From assembly GCF_900094575.1 (NCBI RefSeq), contig NZ_FMAE01000001.1:682001-746000 (forward strand): a stretch of DNA of 64,000 nucleotides. The letters run 5' to 3'. Each line of letters opens with the position of its first letter. The stretch's first letter is position 1. This DNA is from Bradyrhizobium yuanmingense. Its GTDB lineage: Bacteria > Pseudomonadota > Alphaproteobacteria > Rhizobiales > Xanthobacteraceae. Under the pieces are notes generated by a model, which saw only the letters and a list, made by a program, of their open reading frames with translations, was not told the origin of the DNA and did no database searches. Positions 1 to 8,343 of this stretch are shown in pieces. Both the position numbers and the translations under genes were made by a program.

Positions 1-1
1 C

Positions 2-1201
2 GACGACCGCCTCAACCTCGAGCCCGGCGACACCATTCTCCTGATCGTCGAGGACGACCCGCATTATGCCCGCGTGCTGGTCGATCTGGCCCGCGACAAG
101 GGCTTCAAGGTCCTGGTCGCCGCGCGCGGCGCCGAGGCCCTCGAGCTCGCCAAGCAATACCAGCCGACGGCCGTCTCGCTCGACGTGTTCCTGCCCGACA
201 TGCTCGGCTGGACCGTGCTGAGCCAGCTCAAGCACAATCCGCTCACCCGCCACATCCCGGTCCAGATCATCACGCTCGACGAGGACCGCCAGCATGCGCT
301 GGCGCGCGGCGCCTTCTCCTTCGTCAACAAGCCGACGACGACCGAGGGCGTCTCGGCCGCGCTGACGCAGATCAAGGAATATGCGCGGCCGCGGCGCAAG
401 CGGCTCTTGATCGTCGAGGACAACGAGGCCGAGCGGCTCTCGATCCGCGAGCTGCTGCACCACGACGACATCGAGATCCTGGCCACGGATACCGGGGCAG
501 GCGCGCTCACGACGTTGCGCGAGCAACCCTGCGATTGCGTGGTGCTCGACCTCAGGCTGCCCGACATGAGCGGCTTCGAGGTGCTCGATCAGATCCGCAA
601 CGACGAGGCGCTGTCGAACATCCCCGTCGTGGTGTTCACCGGCCGCGAGCTCTCGGCCGAGGAGGATGCGGAACTCCACACCATGGCACGCAGCATCGTG
701 GTCAAGGGCGTGGAATCGCCCGAGCGCCTGCTCGACGAGACCGCGTTGTTCCTGCACCGCGTGATCACGGAGTTGCCGCTCGAGAAGCAGCGCATGCTGG
801 AGAAGCTGAACAGTTCCGACGAGGACCTGATCGGCAAGACCGCCCTGCTCGTCGACGACGATGCCCGCAATATCTTCGCGCTCTCGAGCGTGCTGGAACG
901 ACGCGGCATGAAGGTGCTGACGGCCACGACCGGCAGCGAGGCGGTGACCTTGGTCGAATCCAATCCGGAGATCGCGATCGTGCTGATGGACATCATGATG
1001 CCGCAGATGGATGGCTACCAGACCATCGGCGTGATCCGCGAGAACCCGGCCTTCGCCCGTCTGCCGATCATCGCGTTGACCGCCAAGGCGATGAAGGGCG
1101 ACCGGGAGAAATGCCTCGAAGCCGGCGCGTCCGACTACCTCGCCAAACCGGTCAACACCGACCAATTGCTGCTTGCAATCCGCATGTGGCTGCATCGCTG
1201 A
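2..1201 (+). CDS. C-terminal part of a hybrid histidine kinase with three receiver (REC) domains
   Basis: The frame is already open at the window edge (LLIVEDDPHYARVL reads through from base 2), so the start and any sensor or kinase modules lie upstream. The visible 399 residues are three consecutive REC domains. REC1 has the phospho-acceptor Asp in SLDVFLPDMLG (about residue 61). REC2 has LLIVEDNEAE and VVLDLRLPDMSG. REC3 has LLVDDDARN, VLMDIMMPQMDG, LTAKAM and YLAKPV, so it looks fully functional. REC1 and REC2 are more divergent and REC2 has VVKG at the switch-Lys position. Triple C-terminal REC domains are typical of large HAMP-repeat hybrid kinases of Bradyrhizobium (recalled, not searched). 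The next gene starts 8 bases after the stop and also encodes a REC-kinase, so the two probably form one phosphorelay operon. Confidence 0.85.
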   Translation, partial: DDRLNLEPGDTILLIVEDDPHYARVLVDLARDKGFKVLVAARGAEALELAKQYQPTAVSLDVFLPDMLGWTVLSQLKHNPLTRHIPVQIITLDEDRQHALARGAFSFVNKPTTTEGVSAALTQIKEYARPRRKRLLIVEDNEAERLSIRELLHHDDIEILATDTGAGALTTLREQPCDCVVLDLRLPDMSGFEVLDQIRNDEALSNIPVVVFTGRELSAEEDAELHTMARSIVVKGVESPERLLDETALFLHRVITELPLEKQRMLEKLNSSDEDLIGKTALLVDDDARNIFALSSVLERRGMKVLTATTGSEAVTLVESNPEIAIVLMDIMMPQMDGYQTIGVIRENPAFARLPIIALTAKAMKGDREKCLEAGASDYLAKPVNTDQLLLAIRMWLHR

Positions 1202-1208
1202 GTTGGAC

Positions 1209-2702
1209 ATGCGTATGGACCAGGAAAAGGTCAACATCCTGCTCGTCGACGACCAGCCGGCCAAGCTGCTCGCCTATGAGGTGATCCTGAAGGATCTCGG
1301 CGAGAACCTCGTCATCGCCTCCTCGGGCCGCGAGGCGTTGGAGGTGCTGCTCAAGACCGAGATCGCGGTGATCCTGGTCGACGTCTGCATGCCCGAGCTC
1401 GACGGCTTCGAGCTCGCCGCGATGATCCGCGAGCATCCGCGTTTCCAGAAGACCGCCATGATCTTCATCTCGGCGATCCAGGTCAGCGACATCGACCGGC
1501 TGCGCGGCTACGAGATGGGCGCGGTCGATTACGTGCCGGTTCCGGTCGTGCCGGAGGTACTGCGCGCCAAGATCAAGGTGTTTGCCGAGCTCTACCGCAA
1601 GACGCGCGAGCTCGAACGGCTGAACCACGAGCTCGAGGATCGCGTCCGCGCCCGCACCGCGGAACTGGAGGCTTCCACCGCGAAGCTGCGCGAGAGCGAG
1701 CAGCGGCGCAGCATGGCGATCGCGGCAGGCAAGATGGGGTCCTGGGACTGGGACTGGATCAGCGGCGATTGGATGTGGGACGAGGGGCAATACAATATCT
1801 TCGGCGTCAGCCCCGACAATTTCGAGATCAATCCGGCCAACGTTCAGGCCCTGCTGCACCCCGACGACGTCGACCAGTTGCGCAAGGCGATCGCCGAGTT
1901 CAACAAGGGCACACGCGCCTATGAGACGGAGTTCCGCATCATCCGGCCCGACGGCGAGGTGCGCTGGTGCGTCGGCACGGCGGCCGCAACCACGGACGAG
2001 AGCGGGCGCGTGGTGCGCGTCAGCGGCGTGACCGTCGACATCACCGAGCGCAAGCGCGCCGAGGAGCGGCAGAACCTGCTGGCGCGGGAAGTCGATCATC
2101 GCGCGAAGAACGCGCTGGCGCTGGCGCAGTCGATCGTGCGCCTCACCCGGGCCGACGAGGTCAAGGCCTATGTCAACGCCGTCGAGGGGCGCATCAATGC
2201 GCTGGCGCGCGTGCACACCATCCTGTCGCTGTCGAGCTGGCAAGGCGCCGAGCTCTCCAGGCTGATCGACGAGGAGCTTGCGCCCTACTCGCTGGGCGAC
2301 CAGATCAAATTGGCAGGGCCCGAAGTTCAGTTGCTGCCGGCGACGGCCCAGACGCTGGCGCTCGCACTGCACGAGCTCTTCACCAACTCGGCAAAGTACG
2401 GCGCGCTATCCACGCGAGCGGGGCGGCTCGCGATCGATTGGCAGGTCGACGAGGAGCTGCTCACGCTGAGCTGGGAGGAATCCGGCGGTCCCCTGGTCAA
2501 GACCCCGAAATCGCGCGGCTTCGGCACGCGAAGCCTGCTTGCGAGCATCGAGTCCCAGCTTGGCGGACAGGCGCAGTTCGATTGGCGCGCCGAGGGCCTG
2601 CTGTGCCGTCTTGAGGTGCCGTTGACACGCAAGACCGCGGCGGCTGCACCAAGCAAGTTCGACACCGCCGGCGCTGCCGAATTGCAACGCGCATCCGGTT
2701 AA
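1209..2702 (+). CDS. REC-PAS-HWE histidine kinase
   Basis: 497-residue cytoplasmic protein with no membrane segment. An N-terminal REC domain (about 1-120, Asp in VILVDVCMPELDG) is followed by a short coiled coil (about 135-165), a PAS fold (about 170-280, ending in VTVDITERKRAEE) and an HWE-type kinase domain. The phospho-His lies in EVDHRAKNALALAQS. The Arg-xxx-Leu-Ala-Arg-xHis segment, the WQGAEL motif and LALALHELFTNSAKYGAL as the N-box identify the HWE/HisKA_2 group. The REC switch lysine is replaced: the usual KP dipeptide reads VP in VDYVPVPVVP. ATG at 1209 was chosen because it begins just before the REC domain; ATG 1215 is also possible. It probably receives or relays phosphate with the upstream triple-REC protein. 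Confidence 0.88.
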   Translation: MRMDQEKVNILLVDDQPAKLLAYEVILKDLGENLVIASSGREALEVLLKTEIAVILVDVCMPELDGFELAAMIREHPRFQKTAMIFISAIQVSDIDRLRGYEMGAVDYVPVPVVPEVLRAKIKVFAELYRKTRELERLNHELEDRVRARTAELEASTAKLRESEQRRSMAIAAGKMGSWDWDWISGDWMWDEGQYNIFGVSPDNFEINPANVQALLHPDDVDQLRKAIAEFNKGTRAYETEFRIIRPDGEVRWCVGTAAATTDESGRVVRVSGVTVDITERKRAEERQNLLAREVDHRAKNALALAQSIVRLTRADEVKAYVNAVEGRINALARVHTILSLSSWQGAELSRLIDEELAPYSLGDQIKLAGPEVQLLPATAQTLALALHELFTNSAKYGALSTRAGRLAIDWQVDEELLTLSWEESGGPLVKTPKSRGFGTRSLLASIESQLGGQAQFDWRAEGLLCRLEVPLTRKTAAAAPSKFDTAGAAELQRASG

Positions 2703-2920
2703 CCTGACGCTGCGCTGCTCATGCGCTGCGCCGTGCGCGGTTCGCGCGCGACGCGCCCTTCGAGCCAGGCTTCCGTTCGGGCGAGATCGCGCAGCGCCCT
2801 CGCGTAGCGGCGGGCCGCGCTCCGCTCCGCGCCAAGCGGAAGCTTGCGCGCCTTGCGCAGGATGTCCGCGGCCGCGTTGCGATAGGCCAGCGAGCGGTAA
2901 AGAAAGACGACCTTACCCAT
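2699..2920 (-). CDS. small basic orphan protein, 73 aa
   Basis: Begins MGKVVFLYRSLAYR and is rich in Arg and Ala (predicted helical), with LARTEAWLEGR near the C terminus. The stop codon overlaps the stop of the convergent HWE kinase by 4 bases (TTAA read on both strands). No known domain is recognised. It loosely resembles the ENVRRYR-type small proteins at 7963 and 20509 (YRSLAYRNAAA against YRALASLCRQQAA), but this may be composition only. The ATG at 2920 gives the natural short form; a longer frame exists upstream. Confidence 0.55.
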   Translation of the reverse strand: MGKVVFLYRSLAYRNAAADILRKARKLPLGAERSAARRYARALRDLARTEAWLEGRVAREPRTAQRMSSAASG

Positions 2921-3060
2921 ATCGATGTTCCCGTTTTGCTGGCGCCCATCTTGGCAAGCCCGGCATGAACGCCGGATGAAACGGGCGGTAACAATTCCTT
3001 CAGCGGAACGGAACCCGGCGATCACATGCGCGTTGGCGTGGCAGTTCGGGATGCCGTCCC

Positions 3061-3318
3061 ATGCGCACCAAGAAGTCGTCTGAGCTGATCTCTGCCAGCG
3101 GCCTTATCAAGCTGATGACGCATGCAATGATGGGCGCAGCGCTCGGCCTCATTTTCAGCCTCACGCTCGTCCTGTCCAATCCAGCCGTCGCCAACCTGCT
3201 GAACAATGGCGGAAGCCAGGCCGCGATGGTCTTCGCTCTCACCTTGGTGACGACCTTTGCGATCGGCGCGACGCTCACCGGCGCCGTGTTCATCCTGGCC
3301 GAGGACAAGCAAACTTGA
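3061..3318 (+). CDS. small two-TM membrane protein, 85 aa
   Basis: A short polar N terminus (MRTKKSSEL) is followed by two hydrophobic segments at about residues 18-38 and 55-80, and a charged tail EDKQT. This is consistent with a two-helix inner membrane protein. No family with a known function is recognised, and no close operon partner exists. The codon usage is like the neighbours. Confidence 0.6.
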   Translation: MRTKKSSELISASGLIKLMTHAMMGAALGLIFSLTLVLSNPAVANLLNNGGSQAAMVFALTLVTTFAIGATLTGAVFILAEDKQT

Positions 3319-3414
3319 AGCGTGCGTGACGCACGGAAGATACTTCGCCGGGAACTCCTGCCGCGACGCGCGGTTTTGCTGCCTGCGTCAATTTAACTCA
3401 GGGAGTTCCCCCGC

Positions 3415-3657
3415 ATGAAGACGACCAAGCTCGCTCTCGCCGTAATATTGGCAACCGGCCTTGCCGCCGCGCCGTTTGCCGCCCAGGCCAAATCGCACAA
3501 GGCCAAGCATGAATCCTCGATGTCGTCGGCACAGACCACCGGCGCCAACACCAAGTCCTCCAAGGGCGCTGATCCTTCCGGCCAAGGCGGCGCCGGTCCC
3601 GGCTCCGATCAGGGCGGCACCATGACCAACACGGGCGGCCTGACCAACACCAAATAG
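3415..3657 (+). CDS. small secreted Ser/Thr/Gly-rich protein, 80 aa
   Basis: A signal peptide is visible (MKTTKLALAVILATGLAAAP, with cleavage probably after AAQA near residue 25). The mature part of about 55 residues is low complexity: KSHKAKHE, then Ser/Thr/Gly-rich segments and a terminal TNTGGLTNTK. It is probably an unstructured periplasmic protein. A good rho-independent terminator follows 19 bases after the stop, so it looks like a monocistronic gene. AGGGAGTTCCCCCGC gives a Shine-Dalgarno-like stretch before ATG 3415. The function is not known. Confidence 0.7.
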   Translation: MKTTKLALAVILATGLAAAPFAAQAKSHKAKHESSMSSAQTTGANTKSSKGADPSGQGGAGPGSDQGGTMTNTGGLTNTK

Positions 3658-3675
3658 GCGCTCCCAGGAATCATG

Positions 3676-3709
3676 AAGGGCTCCGCATTGCGGAGCCCTT
3701 TGTCTTCTA
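3676..3709 (+). terminator. rho-independent terminator
   Basis: A perfect stem GGGCTCCGC / GCGGAGCCC with a three-base loop (3678-3698) is followed by TTTGTCTTCT. It ends the small secreted-protein gene at 3415-3657. Confidence 0.85.
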
Positions 3710-3714
3710 TCTTT

Positions 3715-3746
3715 GGGTTCGGCACTCGGCGGGTTCGGCACTCGGC
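3715..3746. repeat. tandem duplication of a 16-bp unit
   Basis: The 16-mer GGGTTCGGCACTCGGC occurs twice head to tail in the gap between the terminator and the convergent gene at 3771. Two perfect copies suggest a recent slippage event. Confidence 0.8.
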
Positions 3747-3770
3747 CTTCAGTACCCGGCGCCAAGGATC

Positions 3771-4046
3771 TCAGCGGCGCTCGGCTGCGCGCGCGGAGTT
3801 GCCGCCTGTCTTCACGGCACGAAGCCGCACCCGGTCGCGGACGTTCGGCAGTACGTCGCTGCCGCCGGCAGCCTTCCATTCGGCGATCAAGAGATTGATC
3901 TTCCGGCGCAGGTCCATCTGCGCCAGGGCCCTTTCCGTGCAGTCGTGATCGCGCTCGACGAGGTCGCGCACCGACGCCTCGACGTCGGCCATCTCAAGCC
4001 TCAAGGCTCTGATTTTACGTCGAATTTCATTAATTCTGTTGTCCAT
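3771..4046 (-). CDS. small coiled-coil orphan protein, 91 aa
   Basis: Begins MDNRINEIRRKIRALRLEM and carries heptad-like hydrophobic spacing over about residues 4-62, so a helical hairpin or coiled coil is likely. The C terminus is basic (VRDRVRLRAVKTGG). It has no signal peptide or membrane segment. The gene lies in a locally AT-rich start region (4010-4085) that probably holds its promoter and that of the divergent gene at 4108. No domain with a known function is recognised. Confidence 0.6.
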   Translation of the reverse strand: MDNRINEIRRKIRALRLEMADVEASVRDLVERDHDCTERALAQMDLRRKINLLIAEWKAAGGSDVLPNVRDRVRLRAVKTGGNSARAAERR

Positions 4047-4107
4047 GCCTTGTTAGAACAAAATAAGAACATATAGTCAAGTCACGATTTCAGGACGGAG
4101 ACGCCAG

Positions 4108-4302
4108 ATGCAGGTTCAAGGTAAATACGACGCCAGATTTTTCCTGGGCGAGCAGATGACGCGGGCGCAGGGCCTCAAGCTGAAGCGGCTCAGCGAAGAG
4201 GCCTATCAGCCCGGCCAATATGCGCGGGATCTGTCCTTCACCGAGGCCGCCCGGCGCATCCAGGTGCTGGAAGCGGAGATCGAGCTGGCAAACTCCTTCT
4301 AG
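4108..4302 (+). CDS. DUF3072-like small protein, 64 aa
   Basis: The segment MTRAQGLKLKRLSEEA, followed by a Leu-x-x-x-Glu-Ala-x-x-Arg-Ile helix, is the pattern of the DUF3072 family (a short two-helix domain of unknown role). GGAG lies 7 bases before ATG 4108. The gene is divergent from the coiled-coil protein at 3771-4046. Confidence 0.65.
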   Translation: MQVQGKYDARFFLGEQMTRAQGLKLKRLSEEAYQPGQYARDLSFTEAARRIQVLEAEIELANSF

Positions 4303-4392
4303 AGCATCGCATCGCGCTTTAGGCCTGCGCCGTTCCACGCTCCCGGAACCATGGCTGTGCAGAATGGTTCTCCCCGCCGAGGGAGAATATGC

Positions 4393-4710
4393 ATGGCACG
4401 CAAGGCAAAAAAGCGCCGCTACTCACGCAGCTCGGGAAGCGATGTCGCCACCGAGATGCGGCGTTACAAGAAGGGCACCGCGAAGAGCGGCCGTGGCGGG
4501 CGCGGCGGCCGCGTCAAGAACCGCAAGCAGGCCATCGCGATCGGACTGTCGAAGGCACGCAAGAAGGGCAAGAAGGTCCCGAAGAAGGCTTCGAAGCGCA
4601 AGAGCGCCAAGAAGACGTCCAAGAAAGCATCCAAGAAAACGTCCGGGACGTCGTCCAAGAAATCGTCGAACAAGAAATCATCGAAGCGCAAATCCAAGCG
4701 GTCGCGCTGA
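4393..4710 (+). CDS. DUF6496-type protein with a histone-H1-like lysine-rich tail, 105 aa
   Basis: The N-terminal half (about residues 15-62) has the DUF6496 pattern: an EMRRYKKG stretch, a Gly-rich GRGGRGGRVK loop, then RKQAIAIGLSKARKKGKK. The C-terminal 45 residues are almost only Lys, Ser and Arg in repeats such as KKTSKKASKKTS, like eukaryotic H1 or bacterial Hc1/AlgP tails. A role in nucleic acid binding is likely from composition only. ATG 4393 was chosen because GAGGGAG lies 7-8 bases upstream; an in-frame ATG at 4351 lacks a ribosome site. The convergent gene ends only 6 bases away. Confidence 0.75.
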   Translation: MARKAKKRRYSRSSGSDVATEMRRYKKGTAKSGRGGRGGRVKNRKQAIAIGLSKARKKGKKVPKKASKRKSAKKTSKKASKKTSGTSSKKSSNKKSSKRKSKRSR

Positions 4711-4716
4711 CCCGCC

Positions 4717-5079
4717 TCAGATCATGCTCCCCGGCATGAAGCAGCGGATCGAAATCCCGAACGCAGTCTTGACCGGCCACACCATCGTGCGGCCGGCCCG
4801 GTTGGGCTCGGTGATGACGGCCTCATCCGGCACATCGATCCACTGTCCGTCGATGCGGACACGGTAGCGCCCGTTGTGCGACTCCCAGTCGAGATCGGCA
4901 AGGGCGAAACCGTCCGCGTCCGAGCAGCACGGACCGAGATGGCTGCGCAAACTGTCGAACCATGGCTTCAGAGGAGAATTCGCGTAGCGGCCGTCGTCGC
5001 GCCCGAGCGCGTTTCCCCCCGAGAGCACCAATGGCGCCACGAGCAGCGCACTCCTGAGCGAGAGCTTCAATCGATCCAT
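4717..5079 (-). CDS. small secreted protein with a CCSDAD motif, 120 aa
   Basis: A signal peptide is visible (MDRLKLSLRSALLVAPLVLS, about 1-26). The mature part has GPCCSDADG near residue 50, a Trp/Tyr-rich middle (HNGRYRVRIDGQWIDVP) and a third cysteine in RCFMPG near the end. The pattern is one I associate with conserved Rhizobiales periplasmic proteins of unknown role. ATG 5079 is preferred over an upstream in-frame start because it directly precedes the signal peptide. Confidence 0.65.
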   Translation of the reverse strand: MDRLKLSLRSALLVAPLVLSGGNALGRDDGRYANSPLKPWFDSLRSHLGPCCSDADGFALADLDWESHNGRYRVRIDGQWIDVPDEAVITEPNRAGRTMVWPVKTAFGISIRCFMPGSMI

Positions 5080-5297
5080 GTCGGCACCGATCACTTGTGA
5101 ACCACCGGCGAGTTCCACAAAGCGCCGGGAGGCTCGAAGTTCCACGCTTGCAACCCCTCTCAGCGGCGACGTTGGCGCAGAGCACCGAGGCGCCCTGCGA
5201 GTGTGATCAGCGAACACGGCTTTTTCGGACGCACCAGGTCATCATCCCTGCCGTTAACGAGAATGTGACCGGCCTGGTGCGGACGTGACGTGTGTGC

Positions 5298-5321
5298 AAA
5301 AGGCGGCCCGAAGGCCGCCTT
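5298..5321 (-). terminator. rho-independent terminator after degP
   Basis: A perfect 7-bp stem GGCGGCC / GGCCGCC with loop CGAA is flanked by A-run and TT. Read on the minus strand the stem is followed by TTTT, as expected for the end of the protease transcript that stops at 5349. Confidence 0.75.
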
Positions 5322-5348
5322 CCTGGATTGGTAAGGGTCGAGTTGACG

Positions 5349-6902
5349 TTATGCGAGTGGCACCGCAACGAAGCGGGTGGCCTCCGCGCTTCTGACCTGA
5401 AGCAGCACGCTGCGCTTGCCCGACGATTTGGCCTGCGCCAGCTCGGAGCGCACCTCGCCGACATTGCTGACAGCCTTGCCGCCGACATTGAGGATGACGT
5501 CGCCGGTCCGGATGCCGCGTTGCGCGGCCGGGCCTTGCGGATCAACCTCGGTGACGACGACGCCGTTCTGGCCTGCGCCCTGGACGTCACCGGCGGGCGC
5601 CAGGCTGAGGCCGAGGCGCGGCGTGCCGGCACCCGGCTGTCCGCTGCCCTCGTCGGCATTGCCACTGCCATTGCCCTTGGCCTGCCGCTCGTTCGGCAAC
5701 TCGCCGAGCGCCAGCGTCACCGTCTTGCTGTCGCCCTTGCGGAAGACATCGAGCTTCACGGACGTGCCCGGCGTCAAGCCGGCGATGGTGCGGGCGAGGT
5801 CGCGAGAGTCCTTGATCGTGGTGCCGTTGACGGCGGTGATGACATCGCCCGCCTGGATGCCGGCCTTCGCCGCCGGGCTGCCATCCTGCGGATTGTCGAC
5901 GATCGCGCCGCGCGCCTCCTTGAGCCCGAGGCTGTCGGCGATATCCGACGTCACCGGCTGCACCTGCACGCCGAGCCAGCCCCGGGTGACCGCGCCCTTG
6001 TCCTTCAATTGCGCGACGACGAGCTTGGCGGTCGAAGCCGGGATATCGAAGCCGATGCCGACCGAGCCGCCCGAGGGCGAGAAGATCGCAGTGTTCACGC
6101 CGATCACGTTGCCGTTCATGTCGAAGGCCGGGCCGCCGGAATTACCCTTGTTGATCGGCGCGTCGATCTGGATGAAGTCGTCATAGGGACCGTTGCCGAT
6201 GTCGCGGCCGCTGGCCGAGACGATGCCGGCGGTCACGGTGCCGCCAAGACCGAAGGGATTGCCGACCGCGACCACCCAGTCGCCAATGCGCGGCTTCTGG
6301 TCGGAGAACCTGACGAACGGAAAGTCCTTCTTGCCGTCGACCTTGATCAGCGCGAGATCGGTCTTCGGATCGGTGCCGACCACTTTCGCGGTGTAGGTCG
6401 TGCCGTCGTCCATCGTCACCTGCACGGACTCGGCGCGATCGACGACGTGATTGTTGGTCACGGCGTAGCCGTCGGCGGAGATGAAAAAGCCGGAGCCTTC
6501 GCCCGTGATCATCTGGTGGCGCTGGCGCGGCATGCCGTTCGCGCCGCCCGGAAAGCGGAAACCGAACTGTCGCGAGAACTGGTCGAACGGCGTGTCCTCG
6601 TCCGAATCCATCCGGTTCTGCTGCAGCATCGCGCTCTTGTCGTTGTCCTGATCGATTTTGACCCGCACCGAGATCACAGCGGGTTTGACCCTGCTAACGA
6701 GATCGCCGAAGCCGGGCGGCGTCGCGGCGGCTTCGGCCGCCTGAGCCGGCGCAATCAAGGAGTTGATGCCGTACGGCGAGGCGCCTGGCGCAACTGCCAG
6801 GGCGGCCACGCCCAGCGCGGCCACGGTGCCGAGCAGCGCGAGCCGCCGCGGCCGCAAGATCTTGCGAGACGTGGTGATGTCGGAATTGACGCGATCGTTC
6901 AT
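5349..6902 (-). CDS. degP: DegP/HtrA (Do-type) periplasmic serine endoprotease
   Basis: 517 residues, the usual length for alphaproteobacterial Do proteases. An N-terminal hydrophobic segment (about 20-48) acts as signal or anchor. The trypsin-like domain has the catalytic triad His152 (TNNHVVD), Asp182 (TDLALIKV) and Ser255 (GNSGGPAF). Two PDZ domains follow (about 290-385 and 420-515; GVQVQPVTSDIADSLGL and GVVVTEVDPQGPAAQRG). The enzyme degrades or refolds misfolded envelope proteins. It is monocistronic, with its own terminator at 5298-5321. Which paralogue of the DegP/DegQ/MucD group it is cannot be settled from sequence alone. Confidence 0.93.
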   Translation of the reverse strand: MNDRVNSDITTSRKILRPRRLALLGTVAALGVAALAVAPGASPYGINSLIAPAQAAEAAATPPGFGDLVSRVKPAVISVRVKIDQDNDKSAMLQQNRMDSDEDTPFDQFSRQFGFRFPGGANGMPRQRHQMITGEGSGFFISADGYAVTNNHVVDRAESVQVTMDDGTTYTAKVVGTDPKTDLALIKVDGKKDFPFVRFSDQKPRIGDWVVAVGNPFGLGGTVTAGIVSASGRDIGNGPYDDFIQIDAPINKGNSGGPAFDMNGNVIGVNTAIFSPSGGSVGIGFDIPASTAKLVVAQLKDKGAVTRGWLGVQVQPVTSDIADSLGLKEARGAIVDNPQDGSPAAKAGIQAGDVITAVNGTTIKDSRDLARTIAGLTPGTSVKLDVFRKGDSKTVTLALGELPNERQAKGNGSGNADEGSGQPGAGTPRLGLSLAPAGDVQGAGQNGVVVTEVDPQGPAAQRGIRTGDVILNVGGKAVSNVGEVRSELAQAKSSGKRSVLLQVRSAEATRFVAVPLA

Positions 6903-7107
6903 GTCGAAATGTCCATGTTGAGCAGGTGTCGCCTTGCCCGCAACATGGTCGCTGCCACCTTACGGCGTCCCGTCCGCCCGATTAAATCTCGGCAAAGAAT
7001 GGATGAGCGGGCGCAGCAGGCAATCCGGACGTTTGATACAGCTCAACGCGCCGCCTTCGCGCAGTGAAAAACTGCGACCATCGGATGATGCTCAGCGGAG
7101 GCGCGCC

Positions 7108-7944
7108 ATGTACAAAGACATTCTCGTCCACATTCCCACCGAACGTCCCATGCGTCCCGCGATCGAGGGCTCGGTCTCGCTCGCGGCGAAGCTCAACGCG
7201 CATCTCGACGCGGTCGCGGTCGGCTATGTCGCCACCAGTACGGCTTACGTCATGGAAGGCGGCGCGGCGGTGGCGGCCGTGTTCGAGCTGGAGCGCGAGC
7301 GCGCCGTGGAGCGGGCCGAGGCGGCGCTCGCGGTATTCAAGAGCGAGGCGGCGAACGCCGGCATCGCCTATACCTGCCACGCACTCGGCGCGATCCCGGC
7401 AGATGCCGCCGGCTCGCTCGGCGAGATGGCACGGCTGCACGACCTCAGCGTCGTGCTCCAGCCCGATCCGGCGCAAGGCTCGTTCGACAACGACATGCCG
7501 AGCGAGATCCTGTTCCGCGCGGGCGGCCCGGTGCTGTTCCTGCCCTACACTTTCCTCGGAGCCTTCAAGGCGAACCGGATCGGCATCTGCTGGGATGGTA
7601 GCCGCCTCGCTGCCCGCGCCGTGCGCGACGCAACGACGTTCCTGGCGCGCGCCGCCGAGATCGTGATCATCACGGTGAACGAGACCGAGGCGGTCTCCGG
7701 CGAAGCCTCAGCGAGCGGTCTGGCCAGACATCTGGGCCGGCGCGGATTATCGACCCGCACAGTCAGCCTGACCGCCACGCGCGCCGACATTCAGCCGACG
7801 ATCCTGTCGCTGGCGGCCGACGAGAGTCTCGATCTTCTGGTGATGGGCGGCTACGGCCATTCGCGGTTGCAGGAACGCTTTCTCGGGGGCGTCACCCGCG
7901 CCATGCTGGAAGCCATGACGGTCCCGACGCTGATGTCGCATTGA
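7108..7944 (+). CDS. universal stress protein (tandem UspA-like), 278 aa
   Basis: The start MYKDILVHIPTERP is typical of the Bradyrhizobium USP group. The length of 278 fits two fused Usp folds. Only the second domain has a recognisable nucleotide-binding signature near the end (LVMGGYGHSRLQERFLGG, then VTRAMLEAMTVPTLMSH). GGAGG sits 7-11 bases before ATG 7108; the in-frame ATG at 6934 lacks support. The gene lies back to back with degP, another envelope or stress gene, but the two are divergently transcribed. Confidence 0.88.
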   Translation: MYKDILVHIPTERPMRPAIEGSVSLAAKLNAHLDAVAVGYVATSTAYVMEGGAAVAAVFELERERAVERAEAALAVFKSEAANAGIAYTCHALGAIPADAAGSLGEMARLHDLSVVLQPDPAQGSFDNDMPSEILFRAGGPVLFLPYTFLGAFKANRIGICWDGSRLAARAVRDATTFLARAAEIVIITVNETEAVSGEASASGLARHLGRRGLSTRTVSLTATRADIQPTILSLAADESLDLLVMGGYGHSRLQERFLGGVTRAMLEAMTVPTLMSH

Positions 7945-7962
7945 TGAGCCGGCTTGGCGCCG

Positions 7963-8175
7963 TCACGCCGCGACGGGAGCTTCCCATGTCGTGGGCGCGG
8001 CGGCGTCCTTGTCGCGATGCACATTGCACGCGTCGAAGTGCGCCTTGAGCTCGATTTCGGCAAGATGTTCGAAATGTTCGGCCTGGCCGAGGAGTTCCCA
8101 GTTCTGGAGCGGCCGGTAGGCCGCCTGCTGACGGCAGAGGGACGCCAGCGCCCGGTAGCGACGTACGTTCTCCAT
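7963..8175 (-). CDS. ENVRRYR-type small protein, copy A, 70 aa
   Basis: The start MENVRRYRALASLCRQQAAY and the middle NWELLGQAEHFEHLAEIEL are clearly related to the protein at 20509-20706 (ENVRRYRGIASLYRQTAAF, SWSLLEQASEWEARALSEL). Both are predicted all-helical and soluble, with a variable hydrophilic tail. The function is not known. The two copies lie on opposite sides of the cbb cluster on the same strand. Confidence 0.65.
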   Translation of the reverse strand: MENVRRYRALASLCRQQAAYRPLQNWELLGQAEHFEHLAEIELKAHFDACNVHRDKDAAAPTTWEAPVAA

Positions 8176-8343
8176 GAGACCCTCCCTCGCGTTCACCGGC
8201 TTATTGCCCTGATTTGCGTCAGGCCGATGGCGTTTATGCAAAGCATTTGCTGCGCGCTCAACGCGCCTGAACCAAGTTGATTTTCGAGAAGTGCCGGTAA
8301 GGATTTTAGTTCCAAACGTCCGCTCGGAACTCTGTGCCAAGTG

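Noticed and set aside
5292..7067. A 591-codon plus-strand frame opposite degP
   Set aside because: Shadow; degP shows an intact catalytic triad on the minus strand.
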